The position numbers and the translations under genes were made by a program. This document shows positions 52,601 to 60,730 of a stretch of 64,000 bases of DNA, piece by piece. The stretch's first letter is position 1, and the number at the start of each line of letters is the position of its first letter. The stretch is taken from the NCBI RefSeq assembly GCF_011752565.1, contig NZ_VWXK01000008.1:124001-188000 (forward strand), in the 5' to 3' direction. This DNA is from Pantoea sp. Ap-967 (GTDB taxonomy: Bacteria; Pseudomonadota; Gammaproteobacteria; Pseudomonadales; Pseudomonadaceae). The notes under the pieces are model-generated. The model was not told the origin of the DNA. It worked only from the letters and a program-made list of their open reading frames with translations, and made no database searches.

Positions 52601-54280
52601 CTAGTTCACCAAGCCGATGCGCGGCGCCTGCTGGCCTCCCACGGCGATACCGCGCTCATCCTGCAACCGGGTGTACTGGGTCAAGGCATCCAGGTCCAGT
52701 ATGCCGGTGTCTTCCTGCCGTGCCGCAGTTTCGAATACCTTGAAACCGTTACCACCATAGGCAAGGAAACTGTTGGCCACCACGCGGTAGTGGTTCTCGG
52801 GGACCACTGGTTGGCCATTGAGCCGCAGGCTGCCTGGCACCACGCGGTTCTGCTCCGGTGCGCCAGGGTCCCACTCATAATAGAAACCGGTGGACACCTG
52901 TAGAGGCAGGAAGGTACCCAGGGACCATTGCTGGTTGAGTAACGCTACGAGCTGCGCCCCCGTCAGGTCCTGAAGCACCAGGGTGTTGGAAAAGGGTTGC
53001 ACGGCATACAGTTGCTCAAAGGTCAGGAAGCCACCCTTGGGCTGGTGCAGGTCGGCACGCAAGCCACCCGGGTTGGCGAACGCAATCTGTGCGCCCTGTT
53101 CGGCAGTCCTTGCCAGTTGGGCGTCGGTGATCAGGTTACCCAAGGTGCTTTCCCCCGCAGCATTGTGTACGCGAGTCAGTGCCGGTAATGCGAGCTGCCC
53201 GACCCGTTCGCTCAGCCTGGACTGTGTCCGTTCGCGAAGCTCACTCACCAGCGCGACCAACCCATCGTTGGGCTTCAAGCGCTCCGGGTCCACGATCAGG
53301 TTCCTGGTGGAAATCCCTGTGACCTCGTGCGTTCCAGGGGTGACGTCCAGCGTCAACTGTGTAAGAAACTGCCCGTACTCACCTGCCTGGGTCACGGTCA
53401 GCTCGCCGACGCTGCACTGGTAGCCCTGGTGGGTATGCCCGCTGACCAGGGCGTCCACGGCACCTTCCAGCCGTTTCGCCACATCCACGATGCGGCCCTC
53501 CAGTTGCTTGCAGTTACGCTGATCGAAGGGCTCTTGCGTGTGCCCGCCCTGGTGAATGACTGCCACGATGGCATTGACCCCCTGGGCTTGGAGCTCGGGG
53601 AGCAGGCTGTTGATTGCATCGGCCTCGTCGATGACCTTAAGGCCCGCGAACCCGCTCTTCGTCACCACGGTCGACATTTCCTTGAGCACCGCGCCGACGA
53701 AGGCGATTTTCACGCCTTTGGCGTGCGCTATGTGGTAAGCCGGCAGCAGGCGCTTGCCGGTATCCGTGTCGATCAGGTTGGCGGCGATGTACGGAAAGCC
53801 ACTGCCCGTGTAATCCCCGCGCAGTTTGCAGGCTTTGTCCGGGCGTGGTGATTCGCAGCCGCCGTTTACCTGCCTCAGGAGCTCGACTTTGCCAGCGTCG
53901 AATTCATGGTTGCCCGCCGCGCTGGTGATCATGCCCATCTTGTTCAACGCCTCGAGCACCGGTTCATCGGCCCATAGCGAGGAAATGGCAGGGCTGGCGC
54001 CTATCAGGTCACCCGCGCCGATGAACAGCAGGTCAGGGTCTTCTGCCCGCAGTTCGTCAAGCAGTGCACCCAGGGCGGCGACTCCGCCGTAGGGGCGGTC
54101 GTCCAGTGCATCGCCAGTGTTGCGATAGCGTTGCGGGCTGGCCTCCAGATAGCCATGCAGGTCGTTGATGGCAACCACATTGATACGGGTAGTGGGAAGC
54201 GATGCGGCAATCGAGTAGTTTGCGCCCATTGCCAGGCATGCCCAAGTGATGGCCATGCATCCAGTACGTCTTGGACTCAT
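52601..54280 (-). CDS. Periplasmic 5'-nucleotidase/UshA-like metallophosphatase
   Basis: 559-residue exported enzyme. Signal peptide (MSPRRTGCMAITWACLAMGA ... SIAA), then a metallophosphatase domain with NDLHGYLE, IGAGDLIGASP, GNHEFDAGKVELL and SGHTHQGY, and a C-terminal 5_nucleotid_C domain with LGNLITDAQLAR, ANPGGLRADL and NSFLAYGGNGF. It may act on nucleotides or nucleotide sugars. The gene has lower GC and fewer C/G third positions than its neighbours, hinting at acquisition. Alone between ung and the tct operon. Confidence 0.88.
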   Translation of the reverse strand: MSPRRTGCMAITWACLAMGANYSIAASLPTTRINVVAINDLHGYLEASPQRYRNTGDALDDRPYGGVAALGALLDELRAEDPDLLFIGAGDLIGASPAISSLWADEPVLEALNKMGMITSAAGNHEFDAGKVELLRQVNGGCESPRPDKACKLRGDYTGSGFPYIAANLIDTDTGKRLLPAYHIAHAKGVKIAFVGAVLKEMSTVVTKSGFAGLKVIDEADAINSLLPELQAQGVNAIVAVIHQGGHTQEPFDQRNCKQLEGRIVDVAKRLEGAVDALVSGHTHQGYQCSVGELTVTQAGEYGQFLTQLTLDVTPGTHEVTGISTRNLIVDPERLKPNDGLVALVSELRERTQSRLSERVGQLALPALTRVHNAAGESTLGNLITDAQLARTAEQGAQIAFANPGGLRADLHQPKGGFLTFEQLYAVQPFSNTLVLQDLTGAQLVALLNQQWSLGTFLPLQVSTGFYYEWDPGAPEQNRVVPGSLRLNGQPVVPENHYRVVANSFLAYGGNGFKVFETAARQEDTGILDLDALTQYTRLQDERGIAVGGQQAPRIGLVN

Positions 54281-54393
54281 TCATTTCTCCGATCTGAACT
54301 TGGCTTTGTTTGCCTGCCCCGGCTGTGGGCAGGCAAGCAAAACTTAATGGCGGTGCAAGGCTCAGAACATCGGAAAAGGCGTGTTGTGTGCGT

Positions 54394-55440
54394 CTACCGT
54401 GCGGATTCAGCGGTAGTTCTTTTCCAGCAGCGGAACAACGGCTCGGCCAGAAACAGCACGAACAGCAAGCGCATCACCTGCAGCGCTGTAACCAGTGGCA
54501 CCGACAGCTGCAAGGTTTCCGCCGTCAGGCTCATCTCCGCGATGCCGCCAGGCATCATGCCCAGGGTCAGCGAGCGCAGGTCCAGTTCAGTCATCACGCT
54601 CAAGCCCCAGGCCGCGCTGCCGGCAATCGCCATGCACAACCCCGTGGCCACCAGCGTGCGCCCAAGAAACGACGGCGCACGGCGAAAGAACGCCCGGTTG
54701 AAGTGGCAGGCCAGGCCGCTGCCGATCAGCCATTGGCCGATCTGGCTGGCGCCATTGGGCAAGGCGATCTGCAGGTTGCCCGCCAGGCTCAGCGAAGCCG
54801 CCACCAGCAAAGGCCCGAACAGCCATGGGTTGGGTTGGCGCAAGCGTTGCCAGGCAAACCCCATGGCCACGCCCAGCGGCACGATCACCGCCAGCCAGCC
54901 CCAGCTCACGCTGCCGGCATGGTTCAGCGGCACGCCATCACCGAGCAGGAACTTGAACAGCGCCGGTACGCACAGCACCACGGCCAGCACGCGCAGGCTC
55001 TGGGCCGCTGCTACCTGGCTGAGCACGGCGCCATTGCGCGCGCCGAGGTTGACCATTTCCCCCGAGCCGCCGGGCATGCTGGCGAAAAACGCCGTGGCGC
55101 GGTCCTCGCCGGTGCGCCGCAGCAGCCACACGCTGATCCCGCTGGACAGGGTGGTGAACAGCGCGCCGAAGACAATCAGCAGAAAGTGGCTGGCAACCTG
55201 TTCGATCACCGCCGGGGTGAAATGCAGGCCAATGCCGATGCCGATGATGCATTGGCCGCACTTGCGTCCGTTGGGGATTTCCGACAGCTGCCAGGGCGTC
55301 AGGCAGCGCACCAGGATGATCGCCAACAGCGAGCCGACCATCCACGGCAAGGGCCAGCCGACCTTGCTGGCGGCATAACCGCCTGCAAGGCCGACCAGCC
55401 CGGTGGCAACGAACAGTGGCATTGGCCGCCGGTCAGGCAT
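54394..55440 (-). CDS. AbrB-family membrane protein (putative transporter)
   Basis: 348-residue polytopic membrane protein of the AbrB/YgdQ type (two-repeat, about 10 helices; GGYAASKVGWPLPWMVGSLL and FASMPGGSGEMVNLGARNGA in the first half, LTLGMMPGGIAEMSLTAETL in the second; the two SMPGG-like segments mark the internal repeat). The start MPDRRPMPLF at 55440 overlaps the tctA stop by 8 bases, so translation is coupled. Position in the tct operon suggests a role in tricarboxylate transport. Substrate unknown. Confidence 0.85.
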   Translation of the reverse strand: MPDRRPMPLFVATGLVGLAGGYAASKVGWPLPWMVGSLLAIILVRCLTPWQLSEIPNGRKCGQCIIGIGIGLHFTPAVIEQVASHFLLIVFGALFTTLSSGISVWLLRRTGEDRATAFFASMPGGSGEMVNLGARNGAVLSQVAAAQSLRVLAVVLCVPALFKFLLGDGVPLNHAGSVSWGWLAVIVPLGVAMGFAWQRLRQPNPWLFGPLLVAASLSLAGNLQIALPNGASQIGQWLIGSGLACHFNRAFFRRAPSFLGRTLVATGLCMAIAGSAAWGLSVMTELDLRSLTLGMMPGGIAEMSLTAETLQLSVPLVTALQVMRLLFVLFLAEPLFRCWKRTTAESAR

Positions 55441-56947
55441 CGGCCAGGGCCCGGCGCTGTTGGCTGCGCTTGCGCCAGATGCGCAGCAGCGGCAGGGTCA
55501 GCATGCAGATCGTCAGCACCCACACCGACAGGCTGATCGGGCTGGACCAGAGGATGCCCAGTTCGCCGTTGGAGATCGACAGCGCGCGGCGCAGGTTCTG
55601 CTCCATCAGCCCACCGAGGATGAACCCGAGCAGGATCGGCGACAGCGGGAAGTCCAGCTTGCGCAGGATGTAGCCCATGATGCCGATGCCCACCATCAGG
55701 AACAGGTCGAAGGTGGTGGCGTGCACGGCGTAGACGCCGATGGCGGTGATGATGGCGATCACCGGCACCAGCGCCCAGTTCGGCACGGCAAGGATGCGGG
55801 TGAAGATGCGGATCATCGGAATGTTCAGGATCACCAGCATGATGTTGGCGATGAACAGCGAGGCGATCAGGCCCCAGACGATGTCCGGTTGCTGTTCGAA
55901 CAGCAGCGGGCCTGGGGTGATGTTGTACAGGGTCAGTGCACCGATCATCACCGCCGTGGTGCCCGAGCCTGGTACGCCCAGGGTCAGCATCGGCACCAGG
56001 GCGCCGCAGCAGGAGGCACCGATGGCGGTTTCCGGGGCCGCCAGGCCACGGGCGTCACCCTTGCCGAATTTGCCCGTGGTGCCGGCAATGCGCTTCTCGG
56101 TCATGTAGGCCACGGCGCTGGCCAGGGTGGCACCGGCACCGGGCAGCACGCCCATGATGAAGCCGAGCAGGCCGCAGCGGATATTCACCACGAACACCGA
56201 GGCCGCTTCCTTGAAGTTGAACAGCATGCGCCCCGTGGCCTTGACCGCCTGGTGGCCATGGTGGGTTTTTTCCAGCAACAGCAGGATCTCGCTGATGGAG
56301 AACAGGCCCAGCACCAGCACCACGAACTGAATGCCGTCGGCCAGGTGCACGCTGTCACCGGTGAAGCGGTACACGCCGCTGTTGGCGTCGATGCCGACCG
56401 CCGACAGGAACAGGCCGATCAGCGCGGCGATGAAGGTCTTCAGGGGTTTGTCGCCGGCCATGCCGCCCAGGCAGACGATGGCGAACACCATCAGCACGAA
56501 ATATTCCGCCGGGCCAAAGGCGATCGCCCATTTGGCCAGCAGCGGGGCGAACAGGACCATGCCGCAGGTGGCAATCAGGGCGCCGATGAACGAACTCCAG
56601 GCCGACAGCGACAAAGCCACGCCAGCCAGGCCCTGGCGCGCCATGGGGTAGCCGTCCAGGGTGGTCATCACGGTCGACGCTTCGCCCGGGATGTTCAGCA
56701 GGATCGAGCTGATCCGCCCGCCGTACTCGCAGCCCAGGTACACCGCAGCCAGCAGGATCAGCGCCGACTCAGGCGGCAGGCCGAGGGCGAAGGCGATCGG
56801 AATCAGCAAGGCCACGCCGTTGATCGGGCCCAGGCCCGGCAGCAGGCCGACCACGGTGCCGATCAAGGTGCCAGACAAGGCGGTGACCAGGTTGTAGGGG
56901 CTCAGGGCGACGCCGAAGCCCTGGCCCAGGTAGCTCAAGGTATCCAT
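55433..56947 (-). CDS. tctA: TctA, large membrane subunit of the tricarboxylate transporter
   Basis: 504-residue inner-membrane subunit with about 12 helices of the TTT (tripartite tricarboxylate transporter) family. It starts MDTLSYLGQGFGVALSPYNL; signature parts are GTLIGTVVGLLPGLGPINGV, GGRISSILLNIPGEASTVMT and GVPGSGTTAVMIGAL, both glycine-rich loops of the family. It is 3 bases downstream of tctB and overlaps the AbrB gene. Works with TctB and the binding protein TctC to import citrate or related acids. Confidence 0.95.
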   Translation of the reverse strand: MDTLSYLGQGFGVALSPYNLVTALSGTLIGTVVGLLPGLGPINGVALLIPIAFALGLPPESALILLAAVYLGCEYGGRISSILLNIPGEASTVMTTLDGYPMARQGLAGVALSLSAWSSFIGALIATCGMVLFAPLLAKWAIAFGPAEYFVLMVFAIVCLGGMAGDKPLKTFIAALIGLFLSAVGIDANSGVYRFTGDSVHLADGIQFVVLVLGLFSISEILLLLEKTHHGHQAVKATGRMLFNFKEAASVFVVNIRCGLLGFIMGVLPGAGATLASAVAYMTEKRIAGTTGKFGKGDARGLAAPETAIGASCCGALVPMLTLGVPGSGTTAVMIGALTLYNITPGPLLFEQQPDIVWGLIASLFIANIMLVILNIPMIRIFTRILAVPNWALVPVIAIITAIGVYAVHATTFDLFLMVGIGIMGYILRKLDFPLSPILLGFILGGLMEQNLRRALSISNGELGILWSSPISLSVWVLTICMLTLPLLRIWRKRSQQRRALADA

Positions 56948-56950
56948 GTG

Positions 56951-57409
56951 TCAGTTCTCCAGTACGCTCAGCAGGCCCAGGGGCAGGGGGACGTCCATGA
57001 CGCGGTCGAACAGCCAGTACAGCAGCAGGCTCATGCCCACCACCACCAGGCTGCTGTGCAGCCAGCGGCCGCCGTACAGGCGGGCCATGGGGATACCGAC
57101 CAGAATGGCGCTGAGGATGAAGCCCAGGGGTTCGAAGGTGCCGGCGAACACGATCAGCAGGCCGACGCACACGCCGATCTTGATCAGGGTTTCCCGGTCC
57201 AGTTCGGGTTCGTCGTCCTTGCGCACGATGGGCGTTGGGCGAACGGCCAGGTACAAAAGGCCCAGGCTCATCAGGCCGAGCATCAGCAGCGGGTAGGCGC
57301 GCGGGCCCACTGGCTCATAGGAAAACGCGGCCTGGTAGGGCCAGGCCATCACGGCCAGGGCGGCGCACACCGCCAGCAGGGCCAGGGCGAAAATGCGTTG
57401 CAGGATCAT
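56951..57409 (-). CDS. tctB: TctB, small membrane subunit of the tricarboxylate transporter
   Basis: 152-residue membrane protein with about four helices (MILQRIFALALLAVCAALAV...), TctB-family (VGPRAYPLLMLGLMSLGLLY). It lies between tctC (with a REPIN between) and tctA. Essential partner of TctA in the TTT family. Confidence 0.93.
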   Translation of the reverse strand: MILQRIFALALLAVCAALAVMAWPYQAAFSYEPVGPRAYPLLMLGLMSLGLLYLAVRPTPIVRKDDEPELDRETLIKIGVCVGLLIVFAGTFEPLGFILSAILVGIPMARLYGGRWLHSSLVVVGMSLLLYWLFDRVMDVPLPLGLLSVLEN

Positions 57410-57444
57410 GCAGAAATCCTCGTGGTTTAAGGCGCGACACGGGC

Positions 57445-57534
57445 CCTGTGGGAGCGGGCTTGCCCGCGAACACCGGCATAGCCGGTGCCATGCATCGCGG
57501 TGCTTGCTTCGCGGGCAAGCCCGCTCCCACAGGG
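57445..57534. repeat. REPIN inside the tct operon
   Basis: GTGGGAGCGGGCTTGCCCGC...GCGGGCAAGCCCGCTCCCAC with an inner stem ACCGGCATAGCCGGT, between tctC and tctB. It may set the relative mRNA level of the binding protein versus the membrane subunits. Confidence 0.9.
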
Positions 57535-57557
57535 ATCGATGACAGCTCTCGGGTGGC

Positions 57558-58538
57558 TTACTGAATCAGCCCGAATTCCTTGGCCAGCGATTTGTAGTCC
57601 GCCACCTGCTTCTTCACATAGCCGTCCAGTTCTTCACCGGTCATGGCGAACGGGAACAGCTCGCGCTGGTCACGCAGCTTGGCGAAGTCTTGCGAGGCCA
57701 GCATCTTGTCGAAGGAGTCCTTCCACCAGGCGTATTCCTCGTCGCTCACCTTTGGCCCAAGGTAGAAGCCACGCACCACTGGCCAGACGATGTCGTAGCC
57801 CTGTTCCTTGGCGGTGGGGATGTTCTTCATCTCCGGCTCGTCCAGGCGGTTTTCCGAGAACACCGCGAGAATGCGCATGTTGCCGCTCTGGATGTGCGGC
57901 ATGGAGTCGGAAATGTCGGTGGAGCCCACCTGGATGTGCCCGCCCAGCAGCGCGGTGGCGATCTCGCCGCCGCCTTCCAGGGCCACGTAGCGCAGGTCGC
58001 GCGGGTTGATGCCGGCGGCCTTGGCGATCAGTGCGGTTTGCATCCAGTCCTGGCTGCCGACGGTGCCGCCGGAGCCGATCACGACCTTGCTCGGGTCCTT
58101 CTTCAGGGCGGCGACCAGGTCGTCGAGGGTTTTGTAGGGCGAGTCATTCTTCACCGCGATGGCACCGTAGCTGGTGCCGACCGCCGCCAGCCATTTCACC
58201 GCGTTCTCGTCGAAGCGGCCGAACTTGCCCTGGGCCAGGTTCAGCAGCGAACCGCTGGACCAGGCCACCAGGGTGCCGGCGTCGGCCGGGCGCTGGGCGA
58301 CCACGGCGTTGTAGGCCACGGCACCAACGCCGCCGGGCATGTAGGTGACGCGCATCGGCTTGCTGAGGATCTTTTCCTGCACCAGGGCGCTCTGCACCAG
58401 CTTGCAGGTCAGGTCGAAGCCGCCGCCGGGCGAGGCCGGGGCGATGCATTCAGGGCGTTTCGGTTCGGCGGCGAGGGCATTGCCGGCCAGCAGCAGGCAG
58501 CCGGTGGCGAGGACGAGGCGGCGCAGTGAAAAGGTCAT
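57558..58538 (-). CDS. tctC: TctC, periplasmic tricarboxylate-binding protein
   Basis: 326-residue Bug/TctC-family binding protein. Signal peptide MTFSLRRLVLATGCLLLAGN ends at ALA; the mature part starts EPKRPECIAPASPGGGFDL, the characteristic ligand motif. Later elements MPGGVGAVAYNAVVAQ and VVIGSGGTVGSQDW are family typical. It follows opdH by 31 bases on the same strand and precedes tctBA. An AACAACAA Crc-type motif lies in the spacer. Confidence 0.94.
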   Translation of the reverse strand: MTFSLRRLVLATGCLLLAGNALAAEPKRPECIAPASPGGGFDLTCKLVQSALVQEKILSKPMRVTYMPGGVGAVAYNAVVAQRPADAGTLVAWSSGSLLNLAQGKFGRFDENAVKWLAAVGTSYGAIAVKNDSPYKTLDDLVAALKKDPSKVVIGSGGTVGSQDWMQTALIAKAAGINPRDLRYVALEGGGEIATALLGGHIQVGSTDISDSMPHIQSGNMRILAVFSENRLDEPEMKNIPTAKEQGYDIVWPVVRGFYLGPKVSDEEYAWWKDSFDKMLASQDFAKLRDQRELFPFAMTGEELDGYVKKQVADYKSLAKEFGLIQ

Positions 58539-58556
58539 CGAATGTCTCCGTGAGCG

Positions 58557-58564
58557 TTGTTGTT
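58557..58564 (-). promoter_or_regulatory. Candidate Crc/Hfq motif before tctC
   Basis: AACAACAA on the minus strand fits AAnAAnAA in the 31-base opdH-tctC spacer, 18 bases before the tctC ATG. Confidence 0.5.
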
Positions 58565-58569
58565 ATGGG

Positions 58570-59859
58570 TTACCACAGCGCGACGCTGTAGCTCACCAGC
58601 AGCCGCACTTCGTCGGCGTCGCGGGCGAAGTTGGAGCGGAAGGTGGCGTTGCGCAGGCGCACGGCGACGTTTTTCAGCGCGCCGCTTTGTACCACGTACT
58701 TGAGTTCGGTGTTGCGTTCCCACTCCTTGCCCTCGCCACCGGCGGCGCGGCTGACGTTGTCGCCGTTGATGTAGCGGGTCATGAAGGTCAGGCCAGGGAT
58801 GCCGAGTGCGGCGAAGTTGTAGTCGTAGCGCGCCTGCCAGGAGCGTTCGTCGGCCCCGGCGAAGTCGTTGATCTGGACGAAGTTGACCAGGTACGGGTCG
58901 GCGCCATCGATGTACGGGAAGGCGCTGTCGCCCGACAGCTGCTGCCAGGCGGCGCTGACCTTGTGCCCGCCCAGGCTGTAGCTGAGCAGGGTGTTGAAGG
59001 TGGTGTTGTCGATGCGCCCGGCCTTGGCCGCGCCGGCATCGTCGCTGATCGCCAGGCGCACATCGGCGCCGAAGGTGCCAGGGCCCCAGGGCTGGCTGGC
59101 GACCATGCCGATGAAGTGCTGGCGGTAGATGTCGTCGAGCTGGGCGAAGTGGTAGCTGCCGGCGATACGGTCGGTGAACTTGTAGTCCAGGCCCGCCAGG
59201 TCGAGGTTGTCGGCGCTGAAACTGCCACCGAAGCGGCCGTTCTTGTTGTTCAGGGCCAGGTCTTCCCAGTTGGTGTCGTTGCGGTCCTTGGCTTTGTCCA
59301 GGCGCCCGCCGGTGAAGGTCAGGCCCTTGATTTCCTGGGAGGTGAGCAGGCCGCCTTCGAAGGTCTGCGGCAGGATGCGCCCGTCGTTGGGCTGCAGGGT
59401 CGGCAGTTCGGGAATCAGCGTGCCGACTTTCAGTTCGGTCTTGGAGATCTTCACCTTGCCGGTCAGGCCGAGCTTGGAATACTCGTTGGCCGCCTTGCCG
59501 TCGTCATGGGTGGGCAGCAGGCCGGTGCCGGTACGGTCGGGGCTGGAGTCGAGCTTGATGCCCAGCATTCCCAGGGCGTCCAGGCCGAAGCCCACGGTGC
59601 CGTCGGTGTAGCCGGACTCGAAGTTGAGCATGAAGCCCTGGGCCCACTCGTCGCGCTTGGACTGCTGCGCGCTGGTGCCGTCGCGAAAATCGCGGTTGAA
59701 GTACATGTTGCGGGTTTCGAAGGTGGCCGTGCTGTCTTCGAGGAAGGCGGCCTGGCTCAGCGGGGCGACGCCGGCGAGCGCCAGGGCGCTGGCGATGGCA
59801 GAGGGGCGTGCGGACAGGGAACGGCTAGGCGCGAACGCCTGAGGCTGCAATGACAGCAT
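58570..59859 (-). CDS. opdH: OpdH-like OprD-family porin for tricarboxylates
   Basis: 429-residue outer-membrane porin of the OprD family. Start MLSLQPQAFAPSRSLSARPS at 59859 (GGAG eight bases upstream), signal peptide to LSQAAFLEDS. It matches OpdH (tricarboxylate-specific porin in P. aeruginosa) by family and by context: opdH-tctCBA-tctDE is a known arrangement. Conserved parts: GGLLTSQEIKGLTFTGGRLD and LDYKFTDRIAGSYHFAQLDD. It leads the operon; the second OprD homologue in the window (11637-12890) has a similar fold but different context. Confidence 0.9.
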   Translation of the reverse strand: MLSLQPQAFAPSRSLSARPSAIASALALAGVAPLSQAAFLEDSTATFETRNMYFNRDFRDGTSAQQSKRDEWAQGFMLNFESGYTDGTVGFGLDALGMLGIKLDSSPDRTGTGLLPTHDDGKAANEYSKLGLTGKVKISKTELKVGTLIPELPTLQPNDGRILPQTFEGGLLTSQEIKGLTFTGGRLDKAKDRNDTNWEDLALNNKNGRFGGSFSADNLDLAGLDYKFTDRIAGSYHFAQLDDIYRQHFIGMVASQPWGPGTFGADVRLAISDDAGAAKAGRIDNTTFNTLLSYSLGGHKVSAAWQQLSGDSAFPYIDGADPYLVNFVQINDFAGADERSWQARYDYNFAALGIPGLTFMTRYINGDNVSRAAGGEGKEWERNTELKYVVQSGALKNVAVRLRNATFRSNFARDADEVRLLVSYSVALW

Positions 59860-59879
59860 CGGGATGACTCCGTTTTTTA

Positions 59880-59887
59880 TTCTTGTT
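59880..59887 (-). promoter_or_regulatory. Candidate Crc/Hfq motif in the opdH leader
   Basis: AACAAGAA on the minus strand fits AAnAAnAA, 21 bases before the opdH ATG. Confidence 0.45.
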
Positions 59888-59944
59888 CGTTGCACCTTGC
59901 TGGTGCTTTTTTCGGCGCGTGGGGCAACCGTGGTGCGATGCTAG

Positions 59945-59988
59945 GTAACGAACCTTTCGTGAACCTTTCAGCGCGAAAGGTTTGTTAC
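59945..59988. promoter_or_regulatory. Candidate TctD operator between opdH and tctDE
   Basis: Arms GTAACGAACCTTTCGTGA (59945-59962) and GCGCGAAAGGTTTGTTAC (59971-59988) are imperfect complements, with a further half-site GAACCTTTC between them (59961-59969). In the divergent promoter region; TctD is the likely binder. Confidence 0.65.
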
Positions 59989-60058
59989 AAGGGGCTTCAC
60001 AGCCTTGACTTCAGCGGTACACTCCGCGCCACCGCCCCACCCGAGCAGGGAGAATCCG

Positions 60059-60730
60059 ATGCGTGTGCTGCTGGTCGAAGACCATCTGCAACTGGCTGAC
60101 AGCGTGGCCCAGGCCTTGAAAAGCCATGGCCTGACCGTGGACGTACTCCACGATGGCGTGGCCGCCGACCTGGCCCTGGCCAGCGAGGAATACGCCGTTG
60201 CCGTTCTTGACGTGGGCCTGCCGCGCATGGACGGTTTCGAGGTGCTGGCGCGCCTGCGCAGCCGTGGCAAAACCCTGCCGGTGCTGATGCTGACCGCACG
60301 CAGCGACGTCAAGGACCGGGTCCACGGGCTGAACCTGGGCGCCGATGACTACCTGGCCAAGCCGTTCGAACTCACCGAGCTGGAGGCGCGGGTCAAGGCC
60401 CTGTTGCGGCGCAGCGTGCTCGGTGGCGAACGCCAGCAACGCTGCGGGCCGCTGGTGTACGACCTGGACACCCGGCGTTTCAGCCTGGGGGACGACAACC
60501 TCACCCTGACTTCCCGCGAGCAGAGCGTGCTCGAAGCCCTGATTGCCCGCCCGGGCCGGGTGATGAGCAAAGAGCAACTGGCAGCCCAGGTGTTTGGCCT
60601 GGACGAAGAAGCCAGCCCCGATGCCATCGAAATCTACATCCACCGCCTGCGCAAGAAACTCGATGGCCACCCGGTGGCCATCGTCACCTTCCGCGGCCTG
60701 GGCTACCTGCTTGAGCACCGCGATGCGTGA
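60059..60730 (+). CDS. tctD: TctD, OmpR-family response regulator
   Basis: 223-residue response regulator controlling tricarboxylate uptake. Start MRVLLVEDHLQLADSVAQAL at 60059 (AGGGAGA upstream). Receiver domain with Asp51 (AVLDVGLPRMDGFE), TARSD and KPFELTELEARVKALL; winged-helix OmpR DNA-binding domain with LTSREQSVLEALIARPGRVM and DAIEIYIHRLRKKLDGHPVA. Overlaps tctE by 8 bases and is divergent from opdH-tctCBA. Confidence 0.94.
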   Translation: MRVLLVEDHLQLADSVAQALKSHGLTVDVLHDGVAADLALASEEYAVAVLDVGLPRMDGFEVLARLRSRGKTLPVLMLTARSDVKDRVHGLNLGADDYLAKPFELTELEARVKALLRRSVLGGERQQRCGPLVYDLDTRRFSLGDDNLTLTSREQSVLEALIARPGRVMSKEQLAAQVFGLDEEASPDAIEIYIHRLRKKLDGHPVAIVTFRGLGYLLEHRDA

